A stretch of DNA of 45,408 bases from Terriglobia bacterium (GTDB lineage: Bacteria > Acidobacteriota > Terriglobia > Bryobacterales > Bryobacteraceae), in assembly GCA_021324185.1 (NCBI GenBank), contig JAJPJN010000033.1, positions 1-45,408 of the forward strand, given 5' to 3'. Below the pieces are notes generated by a model that had not been told where the DNA came from, searched no databases, and saw only the letters and a list, made by a program, of their open reading frames with translations. Positions 1 to 9,126 of the stretch are shown here, one piece after another (within the stretch, counting starts at the first letter, position 1; each line of letters opens with the position of its first letter). The position numbers and the translations under genes are program-made.

Positions 1-1
1 A

Positions 2-418
2 GTGACCGCCCAGGTCAGCGCCATAGCGCCCCGCGTCCTTCCGGCGCCATCGACAGAGAAGCCGTCTGTGGGCTTGGCTACAGTCCAGCAACCTGTCGTG
101 ACAACTACTGTTAATGGGTTCCGCGTGCAACTATCGGCGCTGGAACGAACCTGGTTGTCGATTATTGCTGATGGACAACAGGTTTTTAGCGGCGAGCTGG
201 ACGCGGCACAGACCAGAGCTCTCGAAGGCCATGAATCGGCACGTATACGCACGGGCAATGCCGGTGGTTTAAGCATCACATTCAACGGCAAGCAGATTGG
301 AGTTCTGGGCCCACGCGGCCAAATCCGCACGGTGGTGTTTACCAAGGATAATTACCGCGTTCTGGCGCCCGCACCAGAAACGGCCTTCTCCGCACTCATC
401 CAGAGCGGCGAATACTAG
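2..418 (+). CDS. RodZ-like protein, C-terminal DUF4115 domain (partial, cut by window edge)
   Basis: The visible part matches the C-terminal DUF4115 domain of RodZ-type proteins. The recognisable stretch begins around residue 45 (ERTWLSIIADGQQVFSGEL), continues through a 'R-GNAGG-x-x-x-x-FNGK' segment and ends in the family-typical 'LGPRGQIRTVVFTKDNY'. In RodZ this domain lies in the periplasm, behind a cytoplasmic helix-turn-helix and one membrane segment, and the protein links MreB to cell-shape control. Neither the HTH nor the membrane segment is present here, so the GTG at position 2 is probably just the first in-frame start-like codon and the gene almost certainly continues upstream. The first 35 residues are Pro/Ala/Val-rich, as expected of a linker. 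It converges with pgsA and the two ends overlap by 23 bases. Confidence 0.75.
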   Translation: MTAQVSAIAPRVLPAPSTEKPSVGLATVQQPVVTTTVNGFRVQLSALERTWLSIIADGQQVFSGELDAAQTRALEGHESARIRTGNAGGLSITFNGKQIGVLGPRGQIRTVVFTKDNYRVLAPAPETAFSALIQSGEY

Positions 419-1103
419 ACGGTTCAGCAACCGCCCGTCTTTTGTCCGCCAAGGCACCTTCGCGTGATCGGGCTGCCTTTTCGAGCCGCCTTTTCTGCCG
501 CTCCATGGTCAGCAGTTCGTGCCGCCGGCGCAGCTTGATGCTCATGTCCACCTTCCGCCAGAACTTGCGGAAATAGTCGACTGCTGAGGCAAGACCGAAC
601 ACGACGACGGCCCACATCACACCCAGCGCGTAGACACGAATTTCCGGCCAGCGAATTGACAGCATGACCAGCGCAACACCGATCACCTGCAGCATCATCT
701 TCGACTTGCCAAGTTCACCCGCTTTGATCGTGTAACCCTCGGCCGCCGCAATGCTACGCAGACCCGAAACCGCGAACTCGCGGCTGATGATCAAAATCAC
801 CATCCAGCCGGGCAGTAACCGGATCTGCACTAGCGAAATAAGTGCGGCTGAAATCAGAAGCTTGTCGGCAACCGGATCGAGCAGGGTCCCCACTGTGGTC
901 ACCTGTTTCCAGCGCCGGGCAAGATAGCCGTCCAGGAGATCCGTCAACGCAGCAGCAAGAAACACGATCAACGCAAAAAAATCGTTTGCGATGACTACGC
1001 GGTTGTCCCAGTTGACACTAAAGTTCTGCTCGACCAGTACGGCGACCAGCAGAGGCACCAGAAAAATGCGAACCAACGTCAGCAGATTGGGTAAGTTGGT
1101 CAA
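396..1103 (-). CDS. pgsA: CDP-diacylglycerol--glycerol-3-phosphate 3-phosphatidyltransferase
   Basis: It makes phosphatidylglycerophosphate from CDP-diacylglycerol and glycerol-3-phosphate, the committed step of phosphatidylglycerol and cardiolipin synthesis, at the inner membrane. The CDP-alcohol phosphotransferase signature DG-x2-AR-x8-G-x3-D-x3-D is complete (DGYLARR, then GTLLDPVADK, about residues 58-81). Several hydrophobic segments surround it. The N-terminus TNLPNLLTLVRIFLVPL is typical of PgsA and supports the TTG start at 1103, although no strong ribosome site is visible. At 235 residues it is longer than the usual 180-200. The extra part is a highly basic C-terminal tail (from about residue 185, rich in Arg/Lys) of unknown role. 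It lies 10 bases downstream of the large secreted-protein gene, so the two are probably co-transcribed. Confidence 0.92.
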   Translation of the reverse strand: MTNLPNLLTLVRIFLVPLLVAVLVEQNFSVNWDNRVVIANDFFALIVFLAAALTDLLDGYLARRWKQVTTVGTLLDPVADKLLISAALISLVQIRLLPGWMVILIISREFAVSGLRSIAAAEGYTIKAGELGKSKMMLQVIGVALVMLSIRWPEIRVYALGVMWAVVVFGLASAVDYFRKFWRKVDMSIKLRRRHELLTMERQKRRLEKAARSREGALADKRRAVAEPSSIRRSG

Positions 1104-1113
1104 TTGTTTTCAA

Positions 1114-3663
1114 CTATAAAACATGCGGTGGGCCTGCCGGCGGAGCTGCCGGAACGGGCGGCTGAGGCGCTTTGATTGTCGTTGCCCGAGCTTGTTCATC
1201 GCCGCGTAGCCACAGGAACAAACAATTCTGATTCGGTTGCGGCGCAGGAAGATTCACGGTAAGCGATTGCTTCTGGCCCTGTCCAGGAATTGGGCTCGGC
1301 AGATTGGTGACATCCATGCCGTTTGTCTGATCCCAGCCGACCTTTTGAATCATCTCCAGATTCTGGCCGGTCAAGGTGTAGGAACTCGGATGCTCGGTAT
1401 CCGTCCCATTCGGAGTGAGGGAATCGATCTGCGGCATCAGGATGATTTTCGCTAGATTGAACGGTTGCGATTTGCCGTCGCGGCCGTTATCGATCACCGC
1501 TTCCAAGTCGCATCCGGCAGGTAGCGCTGACGTGCTGTAAGACAGGAAAAGCTGATCGGGAGAGAGCCGTTGCAGGCTCGCTGCGGGCGTTTGTTCACCG
1601 ATCTGCAGCGATGCGCGGAGAGAGGTATCGTCCGCGCAGGAGAGGCGCAACGTGCTGCTGCGCTTGATGTTTTTCACGTCGAGAACGGCGGTCAGCATGC
1701 TTCCGAGAGGAAACTCGTTGGGCCGTGTTGCGATCGCTAGTCCGGCGGGCAAGGAAAGCCGCGAACTCGCAACCACCGGCAACGGGCCGGTGATTTGCAG
1801 CCCGTTTTGAATCACCTCCGGTATGGCGCGATCCTGCAGATATTCTGTAACCGGCAGCGACGTGCCCGGTTTCAAGTTGGACGTCAGTTGCACTGTGATA
1901 CTGCGCTCGGCACCGTTGCTGCCGGCCTCGCCGAGCTCCAGCTTTGCGCCCAGCGCCTCCAATCTTGCAATATCGCCCAGGCGCTCGCCTTTGAGCACGA
2001 AGTGCTGGGTGGAGACTCCTTGATTCACCAGCACGGGAAAGTTCGTGACCTTGGCAGCTTCGGACAAAATATTGAATCTCACGGGATGAGCTTTTTTATC
2101 CGGTTGCTCAATCAGCAGTTCGTAACTGCCGGGATCCAGATTCGCCGTGTCGATCTGCACGTCCATGTGATCCTGCGGGCCTTTGTACAAGCCGTTCGGA
2201 AGAATGAATTTGACGGGTTCCGGAGTAGCAAATTCGTCGCCCACCCGCTTCAGCTCCACGTTCGTCGTGAACTCGAAATCGCTGCCCGTTAGCGTGACTG
2301 GAACTTTTCCCGAATGAGCCAGCAAGCGGTCCTGCGATGCCGATTCGAGCCTGGCGGCTTCGAAGTTACTGAGATTTTTGACATGAACCAGCCCGTCGGC
2401 GGTGAACGGTGTCCAATCCCAATAGCCGCTCAAGTGGTAGTCGCCCGGGGAAATGGTGGATTTGGTGAGATCCAGCTCGAGAGCCTTTTGATTTCCAAGC
2501 TTCACAACCGGAATCTTCGCCGACTGATTCTGATTGCTCGTGAGCGCCCAATCGCGGGCCCGCTGCAAATATTTCCAGGATGGTTCCGGCACATCGACCG
2601 GCAAAGGTGTTTTCAGGCCTGCAGGCAAATAATCGGCGCTGCCGATTTTAATAGCGGGGACTGGCGCGTTCGGAATGCGGCTGGCCCAAATATAGGCAAC
2701 GCGAGTATGAGGAGGCGTGGGGTTCTTCTGCCCGCACAAATTCACTTCGGAACCCTTAATCGTTTGCGCGTAGGAACCGCGGAACTGCGTATCCGGGAAT
2801 GCAATCGACCGCAAATCGAGCAGCATGGCGGTGCCACCCGCCGCCAGCGCCACTGGGCTGCCGAAGAACAGCGCCGCCGCTGTGGTGGCTAGGCTGGCAG
2901 TTTGGCCGGTGCGCTCAGCGGTCGAACTTGCCAGCGGATTGTAGGTCGCAAGTTGCGGGTTCATTGCGGCAAACAACGTCTGCGCCTGAACGGCCGGCGG
3001 AGCGTTCTTGTCAATCTGAACCGCGAACCCGTATTGCGAGGCAAATCCGTTCAGCGCCGCATTAACGCTCGCTGAAGAGCTTTCGCTGTTGGAAAGCGCC
3101 GCCACAAGCGCTTCCGTTTGCGCCGTCTTCTCGGCATAATCCGCAAGCTGCGCGACCAGAACGTCATCCTGCGATAAAAATCTCGAAACTTTTTTCTTGC
3201 TCAATCCCGACGGCCCATACACGAAGCCCACCAGCGCAATCGTCTGGTCCATTTTCCATTCCTGGTGTTTGTCCGCGTCCTTCGGGTCGGTGACGGTCAG
3301 AATGGGCTCGTCTTTTTTCTTTTTCAGCGGGACAATCACAAGCGCGATTTCACCGGGCCGCTTTTCTTTACCGCGCAAAACGGGCGCATAAACAACCGTG
3401 TCTCCTTCGCTCAAATGATTGATGTTTTGAAACGGCAGCGGCTCGAAATTCGGCTGCGGCGATTTGACGCTCAGCTCGATAGACCCGAGCGGGGTGCCGG
3501 CGGGACAGCTCATCAGTGTGGGCGCTTCGGGCAGGGCAGCAGCAGGGTTGGCTTGTTCCCCTCCCGTGTCTGCGGACTGCTTCCCCGCTGGACTTGCGGG
3601 CTTGGTTTGCGCCCCGGCAAGGAGGGAAAACAACAGCGCAATCAATGCGGCGCGCAGAGCCAT
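1114..3663 (-). CDS. Large secreted protein of unknown function
   Basis: An 849-residue protein I cannot assign to a known family. The ATG start is followed by a signal peptide (ALRAALIALLFSLLAGAQ), so it is exported. After a Pro/Ala-rich linker comes a region with charged beta-strand character (residues ~60-150). Next is a hydrophobic Ala-rich stretch near residues 255-285 that could be a membrane or hairpin segment. The long C-terminal half looks like repeated immunoglobulin-like modules, for example 'HSGKVPVTLTGSDFEF' and 'SYTLTGQNLEMIQKVGWD', which resemble IPT/TIG strands. The tail is Pro-rich. It is immediately upstream of pgsA. A surface or periplasmic structural role is the most that can be inferred. 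Confidence 0.8.
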   Translation of the reverse strand: MALRAALIALLFSLLAGAQTKPASPAGKQSADTGGEQANPAAALPEAPTLMSCPAGTPLGSIELSVKSPQPNFEPLPFQNINHLSEGDTVVYAPVLRGKEKRPGEIALVIVPLKKKKDEPILTVTDPKDADKHQEWKMDQTIALVGFVYGPSGLSKKKVSRFLSQDDVLVAQLADYAEKTAQTEALVAALSNSESSSASVNAALNGFASQYGFAVQIDKNAPPAVQAQTLFAAMNPQLATYNPLASSTAERTGQTASLATTAAALFFGSPVALAAGGTAMLLDLRSIAFPDTQFRGSYAQTIKGSEVNLCGQKNPTPPHTRVAYIWASRIPNAPVPAIKIGSADYLPAGLKTPLPVDVPEPSWKYLQRARDWALTSNQNQSAKIPVVKLGNQKALELDLTKSTISPGDYHLSGYWDWTPFTADGLVHVKNLSNFEAARLESASQDRLLAHSGKVPVTLTGSDFEFTTNVELKRVGDEFATPEPVKFILPNGLYKGPQDHMDVQIDTANLDPGSYELLIEQPDKKAHPVRFNILSEAAKVTNFPVLVNQGVSTQHFVLKGERLGDIARLEALGAKLELGEAGSNGAERSITVQLTSNLKPGTSLPVTEYLQDRAIPEVIQNGLQITGPLPVVASSRLSLPAGLAIATRPNEFPLGSMLTAVLDVKNIKRSSTLRLSCADDTSLRASLQIGEQTPAASLQRLSPDQLFLSYSTSALPAGCDLEAVIDNGRDGKSQPFNLAKIILMPQIDSLTPNGTDTEHPSSYTLTGQNLEMIQKVGWDQTNGMDVTNLPSPIPGQGQKQSLTVNLPAPQPNQNCLFLWLRGDEQARATTIKAPQPPVPAAPPAGPPHVL

Positions 3664-3780
3664 TCTATAGTCAGGATATCGTGGGAACGTAGAACGTTAT
3701 GTCGCATGCCGCCGCAAGACACATAGCGGAGGATCCTTGCGTCAACAGCTTACAGAGCCGTCGAAACAGGAGAGAATACC

Positions 3781-5913
3781 TTGTCAACCATTCAGGCGCA
3801 GTCGCTGGAAGAGCTTTGCATTAACACCATTCGCTTTCTCTCTGCAGATGCTGTGCAGAATGCCAACTCCGGACATCCCGGAATGCCCATGGGTGCAGCC
3901 GCTATGGCCTACACGTTATGGACGAAATACCTGAAGTTCAATCCCAAAGATCCGACTTGGTTCGATCGCGATCGCTTCATCCTCTCAGCCGGCCATGGAT
4001 CGATGTTGTTGTATAGCCTGCTGTATTTGACCGGTTACGATCTGCCCCTGGACGAATTGAAGCGTTTCCGCAAGTGGGGGAGCAAAACGCCCGGCCATCC
4101 GGAGCGTGGGCATACGGTGGGCGTCGAAGTCGCCACTGGACCACTCGGTCAGGGGTTCGGGAATGCTGTTGGAATGGCTATTGCTGAGGCTTGGCTGGCG
4201 GCCAATTTCAATCGCCCGGGCCACACGATCATTGATCACTACACATATGGCATCTGCGGCGATGGCGACCTGATGGAAGGTGTCAGCCAGGAAGCCGCAT
4301 CGCTGGCAGGCCATCTTCAGCTTGGGAAGCTGATTTTTCTTTACGACAGCAACCACATTTCGCTCGCCGGCGCGACCAGTCTTTGCTTTACGGAAGATGT
4401 TGCCAAGCGCTTTGAGGCCTATGGCTGGCATACGCGGCACGTTCACGAGGGAAACGATACGGAAGAAGTCGCTAAGGCGCTCGATGAAGCGCGCGCCGAG
4501 CACCGCCGGCCATCGCTGATTCTGGTGCATACGCATATCGGCTACGGCAGCCCGCACAAGCAGGACACCTTTGAAGCGCACGGCAACCCGCTGGGCGAAG
4601 AGGAACTGCTGGCAGCGAAAAAGGCTTTGGGTTGGGGATCGATGGACAAGTTTTACCTGCCGGAAGATGCCGTCAATTTTTTCCGCAAGATAGGCGAGAA
4701 GGGTGCAAAAACGCAAGCGGAATGGGGCAAAAAGTTCGACGCCTATAAAAGAGAATTTCCGAATGAGGCGGCGCGGCTAGAGCAGATGATAGCCGGCAAA
4801 TTACCGGAAAATTGGGGTGCCGATCTTCCTAAATGGAAACCGGAGGATAAACCGATTGCGACGCGCGCTGCAGGCGGTCAGGCGCTGAACGCCTTGGCGA
4901 AGCACATTCCGAACATCATCGGGGGTTCCGCAGACCTCAATCCGTCTACCAACACCGCTTTGAAGGACATGGGCGACTTCCAGCCGCCGGAAGCAGGCGG
5001 GCCGGCTGCGCAGGGCGCAGTGGGAGGGGTATGGGGCTATGCCGGCCGCAATCTCGCCTTCGGTGTGCGTGAGCACGCCATGGGCGCAGCCGTAAACGGC
5101 ATGGCCGCGCACGGTGGAGTGCTACCGTTCAGCGCAACCTTTCTGGTTTTTTCCGATTACATGAAGCCCTCCATCCGGTTGGGCGCGCTGAGCCAATTGA
5201 AGGTGTTCTATGTGTTCACGCATGACAGCATTGGTGTCGGTGAGGATGGTCCCACGCATGAACCCGTTGAACAAATTGCAGGCTTACGCGCAATCCCGGG
5301 CTTGAACGTGATGCGTCCCGCCGATGCCACGGAAACCGCGGAATGCTGGGCCGCCGCTGTCCAGTATAATGGCCCTACGCTGTTTGCGCTCACCCGTCAA
5401 AACGTGCCGCACCTGGATAGGAGCAAGGCGACGAATATCAATGTCTCGAAGGGCGCTTACATTCTGGCCGAAGCGGAAGGCGGCGCGCCGGACGTTATTT
5501 TGATCGGGACTGGCTCGGAAGTTTCTCTGTGCATGAAGGCCTATGAAAAACTGCAAGGCTACGGCATCAAAGCGCGTGTAGTCAGCATGCCGAGCTGGTA
5601 CTTTTTCGAACGCCAGGATGAGGCTTACCGCGAAAGCATTCTGCCGCGTTCGATTAAACGGCGCGTGGCCGTGGAGGCAGGCGCTACCTACGGATGGGAA
5701 CGTTGGGCAGGCTGCGAAGGTATCGTCATCGGCATCGATCATTACGGCGCTTCTGCTCCAGGCGCCGAGATTATGAAGAATTTTGGCTTTACAGCCGAGC
5801 ACGTCACCGCAGCGGCGCTGCGGCTCATGGACCGCAATGCGGAAGCAGATAAAGAGTACGGTGGGGAGACCAGCGGCTTCGCCCCTACTGCGGCGCACGA
5901 AGGACACTCGTAA
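3781..5913 (+). CDS. tkt: Transketolase
   Basis: A thiamine-diphosphate and Mg-dependent enzyme that moves two-carbon units between ketoses and aldoses in the non-oxidative pentose phosphate pathway. The TPP motif [13 protein letters not shown] is at residues 160-172. The conserved histidines of GHPG (31) and GHG (72) are present, and the second domain carries the [10 protein letters not shown] motif with the catalytic Glu. The 710 residues cover all three transketolase domains. The start is a TTG with a good AGGAG ribosome site about 8 bases upstream (3768-3772). The next ATG in frame lies far inside the conserved region. The CHAD gene follows 24 bases later, probably in the same transcript, and gnd is a few kilobases downstream, so this is a pentose-phosphate neighbourhood. 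Confidence 0.96.
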   Translation: MSTIQAQSLEELCINTIRFLSADAVQNANSGHPGMPMGAAAMAYTLWTKYLKFNPKDPTWFDRDRFILSAGHGSMLLYSLLYLTGYDLPLDELKRFRKWGSKTPGHPERGHTVGVEVATGPLGQGFGNAVGMAIAEAWLAANFNRPGHTIIDHYTYGICGDGDLMEGVSQEAASLAGHLQLGKLIFLYDSNHISLAGATSLCFTEDVAKRFEAYGWHTRHVHEGNDTEEVAKALDEARAEHRRPSLILVHTHIGYGSPHKQDTFEAHGNPLGEEELLAAKKALGWGSMDKFYLPEDAVNFFRKIGEKGAKTQAEWGKKFDAYKREFPNEAARLEQMIAGKLPENWGADLPKWKPEDKPIATRAAGGQALNALAKHIPNIIGGSADLNPSTNTALKDMGDFQPPEAGGPAAQGAVGGVWGYAGRNLAFGVREHAMGAAVNGMAAHGGVLPFSATFLVFSDYMKPSIRLGALSQLKVFYVFTHDSIGVGEDGPTHEPVEQIAGLRAIPGLNVMRPADATETAECWAAAVQYNGPTLFALTRQNVPHLDRSKATNINVSKGAYILAEAEGGAPDVILIGTGSEVSLCMKAYEKLQGYGIKARVVSMPSWYFFERQDEAYRESILPRSIKRRVAVEAGATYGWERWAGCEGIVIGIDHYGASAPGAEIMKNFGFTAEHVTAAALRLMDRNAEADKEYGGETSGFAPTAAHEGHS

Positions 5914-5937
5914 GCGCTTTCTAGCGCAACGGGCGCC

Positions 5938-6933
5938 ATGCCGTATCGTTTCAAAGCGAAAGAATCCGTCCCTGATGGCATCCGCCGCATCGTGCGCGAG
6001 GAAATCGAGGACGCGACCAAACAATTAAGCCACGCCAAAGGTGCCAATCACGGCAAAGCCATTCATGAAGCACGCAAAAGCATAAAGAAGATTCGCGCGG
6101 TTGTGCGCCTGATCCAGCCGGAGCTTGGGCAAATATATAAGCAGGAAAATGGCCGCCTGGGCGAAGCGGGGCGCCGCCTGTCGGAAATACGCGACGCCGA
6201 AGCCATCATTGAAGTTTTTGACGGTCTGGTTGAAAGATATCGATTGCAACTGAAGCCGCAGGCTATTGCCGCTGTCCGACGAGGGCTGGTGAAGAACAAG
6301 ACGGAAACGGAGGCACGTGTCAGGTTGGATGCGGCCGTTCGCCAGGCCGCCTCGGTGTTGCGTGCGCTGGAGAAGAGATTGGCGGGGTGGCCGCTGAAGG
6401 CAGATGGTTTCGAGGCGATTGCGCCCGGATTCAAAAAACGATACCGGCGCGGGCAGCGCGCCATGGCGACCGCTCGTAAGCAGCCCGCTCCTGAAACATT
6501 TCACGAATGGCGCAAGCGTGTAAAGGACCACTGGTATCACGTGCGATTGCTCGAAAGCCTGTGCACCGAGGTTTTACAAACTCGTGAAGGCGCGTTGAAG
6601 GAGTTGGAGACCTGGCTTGGGGATGATCACAATCTGTTTGTGCTGTGCGGCAAACTTCGGGATGATCAGGAGCGCTATGGCGGCGCCGAAAACGTTGAGC
6701 TTTTTGCCGCTCTGATGGAGGAGTACAGCAAGGAGCTGCGGGACAAAGCTTTTTCGCTCGGCGAAAGGATCTATGAACAGAAGCCAAAGCTACTGGGGCG
6801 CGAAATGGAGCGCCTCTGGGATACGTGGCAGAATCAACCGGCAAGCATGAAAGAGGAAGGAAAACAACAGCAACGGGCCCAGAAAAAAGGCGCCGGCCAG
6901 GCACAATTTAGAGCGAAGCGAGCCCTTGCGTAA
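5938..6933 (+). CDS. CHAD domain-containing protein
   Basis: The CHAD domain is an all-helical domain with conserved histidines and many basic residues. It binds polyphosphate in the members studied and often sits next to CYTH domains. The two half-repeats are visible: 'IHEARKSIKKIRAVVRL' (about residues 41-57) and 'FHEWRKRVKDHWYHVRLLE' (about 187-205), each starting with the typical His-Glu-x-Arg-Lys. It has no CYTH domain and no signal peptide, so it is a cytoplasmic stand-alone CHAD protein. The last 35 residues are strongly basic and Gln-rich. It begins 24 bases after the transketolase stop and is probably co-transcribed with it. Substrate and partner cannot be read from sequence. Confidence 0.88.
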   Translation: MPYRFKAKESVPDGIRRIVREEIEDATKQLSHAKGANHGKAIHEARKSIKKIRAVVRLIQPELGQIYKQENGRLGEAGRRLSEIRDAEAIIEVFDGLVERYRLQLKPQAIAAVRRGLVKNKTETEARVRLDAAVRQAASVLRALEKRLAGWPLKADGFEAIAPGFKKRYRRGQRAMATARKQPAPETFHEWRKRVKDHWYHVRLLESLCTEVLQTREGALKELETWLGDDHNLFVLCGKLRDDQERYGGAENVELFAALMEEYSKELRDKAFSLGERIYEQKPKLLGREMERLWDTWQNQPASMKEEGKQQQRAQKKGAGQAQFRAKRALA

Positions 6934-6949
6934 GCGTTCAAGATCCAGT

Positions 6950-7288
6950 GCGCTTTGGTTGAAGCGGAGCGTGTGAGGGCTTTCCGGAGCAAGTGACGAG
7001 CGTATACTTGCGTTCGCAGTCAAGGAAGACCGGATTCTGATTACTTTGGATGCGGACTTCGCAAACGTAACTTCGCTTCCCGGCCGAACACCCCTGGGCT
7101 GGTACGCCTTCGCCTGCACCTGCCGACAGAGGACGCAATCAGGGATACTCTTCGCAAAGCGCTTCTCCTGCTGAAGGGTAATCGGGCGCCAATGAGGAGG
7201 ATTGCCTTATTGCTCCTGCACAAACTTTGTTTTCACAACGCGTCCCGAATGCCGCTGAGCATTTCGCTTTTCCATCGCGGCAACTAGG
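6950..7288 (+). pseudogene. Decayed DUF5615 (PIN-like, toxin-type) gene remnant
   Basis: Not an intact ORF, but two frames joined by a shift read as a DUF5615 family protein. Frame one, from about 6986, gives GASDERILAFAVKEDRILIT, then LDADFANVTSLPGRTPLG, where the LDADF acidic motif is diagnostic. From about 7099 the next frame gives LVRLRLHLPTEDAIRDTLRK and ALLLLKGN, which is the expected continuation, and it stays open to a TAG ending at 7288. In the first frame a TGA lies at about 6973-6975, just before the visible homology, so the N-terminal third is missing or frameshifted. Intact relatives are small PIN-like proteins usually paired with a DUF433-type antitoxin gene, and I see no partner here. 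Confidence 0.6.
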
Positions 7289-7363
7289 GTGTACGAGTTC
7301 TGGTTTGGGGATCGGTGCCTGCGGGAATCTGCGAAGCCGTGTCCGGACTGGACAGAAAAGATT

Positions 7364-7438
<75 letters not shown>

Positions 7439-7569
7439 GCAACGCGCCGCATGTCGCCAGCGTGCGACGCCAACGCCGGGCCATGCGGGACAAAACCTAT
7501 TAAAGCATATTTGGGCCCTTGCGTCCGAAATAAGCGGGTCGCCGCTCTGATTCGCTTTAATGGTTATTT

Positions 7570-9030
7570 ATGCAAAACGCAAGCTGCGATATCGGCCTGA
7601 TCGGCCTGGCTGTCATGGGGCAAAATCTGGTCCTGAATATGAATGACCACGGCTATCGTGTGGCTGTATTCAATCGGACCGTTTCCAAAGTCGACGAGTT
7701 TCTCGATCATGAAGCCAAAGGAACACAAGTAGTAGGCGCCCATTCCATTCAGGAACTTATCCAGTTGCTCAAGCGCCCGCGGCGGGTTATGCTCATGGTC
7801 AAAGCGGGAGAGACTGTTGATCAGATGATCGAGCAAGTCGTACCGCATCTGGAAAAGGGCGACATCATCATCGATGGCGGCAACTCGCATTTTCCGGACA
7901 CAAACCGCCGGACCAAAGACTTGAACGAGAAAGGCATTCTGTTTATCGGAACCGGCGTCTCTGGCGGAGAAGAGGGCGCGCGCTTCGGACCGTCGATCAT
8001 GCCCGGCGGGAATGTGGAAGCGTGGCCTCACGTTAAAGATATTTTCCAATCCATCGCGGCAAAGGTGGAGGATGGCACGCCCTGCTGCGATTGGGTGGGC
8101 GAGGCCGGGGCAGGCCACTACGTTAAGATGGTCCACAACGGCATCGAATACGGCGATATGCAGTTGATCTGTGAGGCGTATCAACTGCTGAAAGACGGCT
8201 TGGGTCTAAGCGCCGATGAGCTGCACGAAGTCTTTGACAATTGGAACAAGGGCGAACTCGATAGCTTCCTGATTGAGATCACAGCCGAAATTTTCACCAA
8301 GAAAGATGACGACGGCCAGCCGCTGATTGACAAAATTCTCGATACCGCCGGTCAAAAAGGAACGGGTAAGTGGACGGCCACCAGCGCGCTGGATCTCGGA
8401 ATGCCCGTGACGCTGATCGGCGAAGCAGTCTTCGCGCGCTGCCTTTCAGCAATCAAGGACGAAAGGGTTGCTGCCGCCAAGATCCTTCATGGTCCTGCGC
8501 ATAGGCAGGACTCTCACGATAAAAAAGCGTTTATTGAGGATGTGCGGCGCGCGCTCTATTGCTCAAAAATCATCTCCTATGCGCAGGGTTACATGCTATT
8601 GCGCGAGGCGGCCAAAGAGCAGGGCTGGAATCTCAACATGGGTGGCATCGCACTGATGTGGCGCGGCGGCTGCATCATCCGGAGCCGTTTTCTGGGCAAA
8701 ATCAAAGAAGCCTATGATAAGAACCCCAAACTGACCAACCTGCTGCTGGACGATTTCTTCAGTAAGACGTTGAACGACTATCAAGCCGCCTGGCGCAAAG
8801 CCGTCATTCACGCAATTGGTTTCGGCGTCCCCACCCCGGCGTTTTCCACTGCGCTCGCGTTTTTTGACGGATACCGCACGGAACGCCTGCCGGCCAACCT
8901 GCTGCAGGCCCAGCGTGACTTCTTCGGCGCCCACACCTATGAGCGCGTCGACCAGCCGCGCGGCCAGTTTTTTCATACCAACTGGACAGGGCGCGGCGGC
9001 CGGGTCGCTTCCGGGTCCTACAATGCTTAA
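7570..9030 (+). CDS. gnd: 6-phosphogluconate dehydrogenase (decarboxylating)
   Basis: It converts 6-phosphogluconate and NADP+ to ribulose-5-phosphate, CO2 and NADPH, the second oxidative step of the pentose phosphate pathway. The Rossmann nucleotide-binding motif is at the N-terminus (GLIGLAVMGQNL, about residues 9-20). It is followed by the family-specific substrate loop GTGVSGGEEGARFGPSIMPG and the catalytic region HNGIEYGDMQLICEAY. The C-terminal 'RGGCIIRS' and the tail 'RGQFFHTNWTGRGG' are also typical. At 486 residues it is the length of the long dimeric class. The ATG start has only a weak upstream ribosome site. The upstream region includes the divergent tRNA-Asn. Confidence 0.97.
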   Translation: MQNASCDIGLIGLAVMGQNLVLNMNDHGYRVAVFNRTVSKVDEFLDHEAKGTQVVGAHSIQELIQLLKRPRRVMLMVKAGETVDQMIEQVVPHLEKGDIIIDGGNSHFPDTNRRTKDLNEKGILFIGTGVSGGEEGARFGPSIMPGGNVEAWPHVKDIFQSIAAKVEDGTPCCDWVGEAGAGHYVKMVHNGIEYGDMQLICEAYQLLKDGLGLSADELHEVFDNWNKGELDSFLIEITAEIFTKKDDDGQPLIDKILDTAGQKGTGKWTATSALDLGMPVTLIGEAVFARCLSAIKDERVAAAKILHGPAHRQDSHDKKAFIEDVRRALYCSKIISYAQGYMLLREAAKEQGWNLNMGGIALMWRGGCIIRSRFLGKIKEAYDKNPKLTNLLLDDFFSKTLNDYQAAWRKAVIHAIGFGVPTPAFSTALAFFDGYRTERLPANLLQAQRDFFGAHTYERVDQPRGQFFHTNWTGRGGRVASGSYNA

Positions 9031-9080
9031 GCGGTAATTATTTCAACATCTCTGAATCTAACGGGACGGACGCAAATGAA

Positions 9081-9111
9081 GCGCACACGGCAATCGGTAC
9101 CGGTTGTGCGC
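9081..9111. promoter_or_regulatory. Inverted repeat upstream of the sugar kinase gene (possible operator)
   Basis: GCGCACA (9081-9087) and TGTGCGC (9105-9111) form a perfect 7-bp inverted repeat, with an inner CGG/CCG pairing and the central palindromic TCGGTACCGG region. There is no T-run, so it is not an intrinsic terminator. It lies just before the AGGTGA ribosome site (9115-9120) of the kinase gene. It could be an operator or an RNA hairpin, and the regulator is unknown. Confidence 0.3.
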
Positions 9112-9126
9112 CTTAGGTGAAAATAC

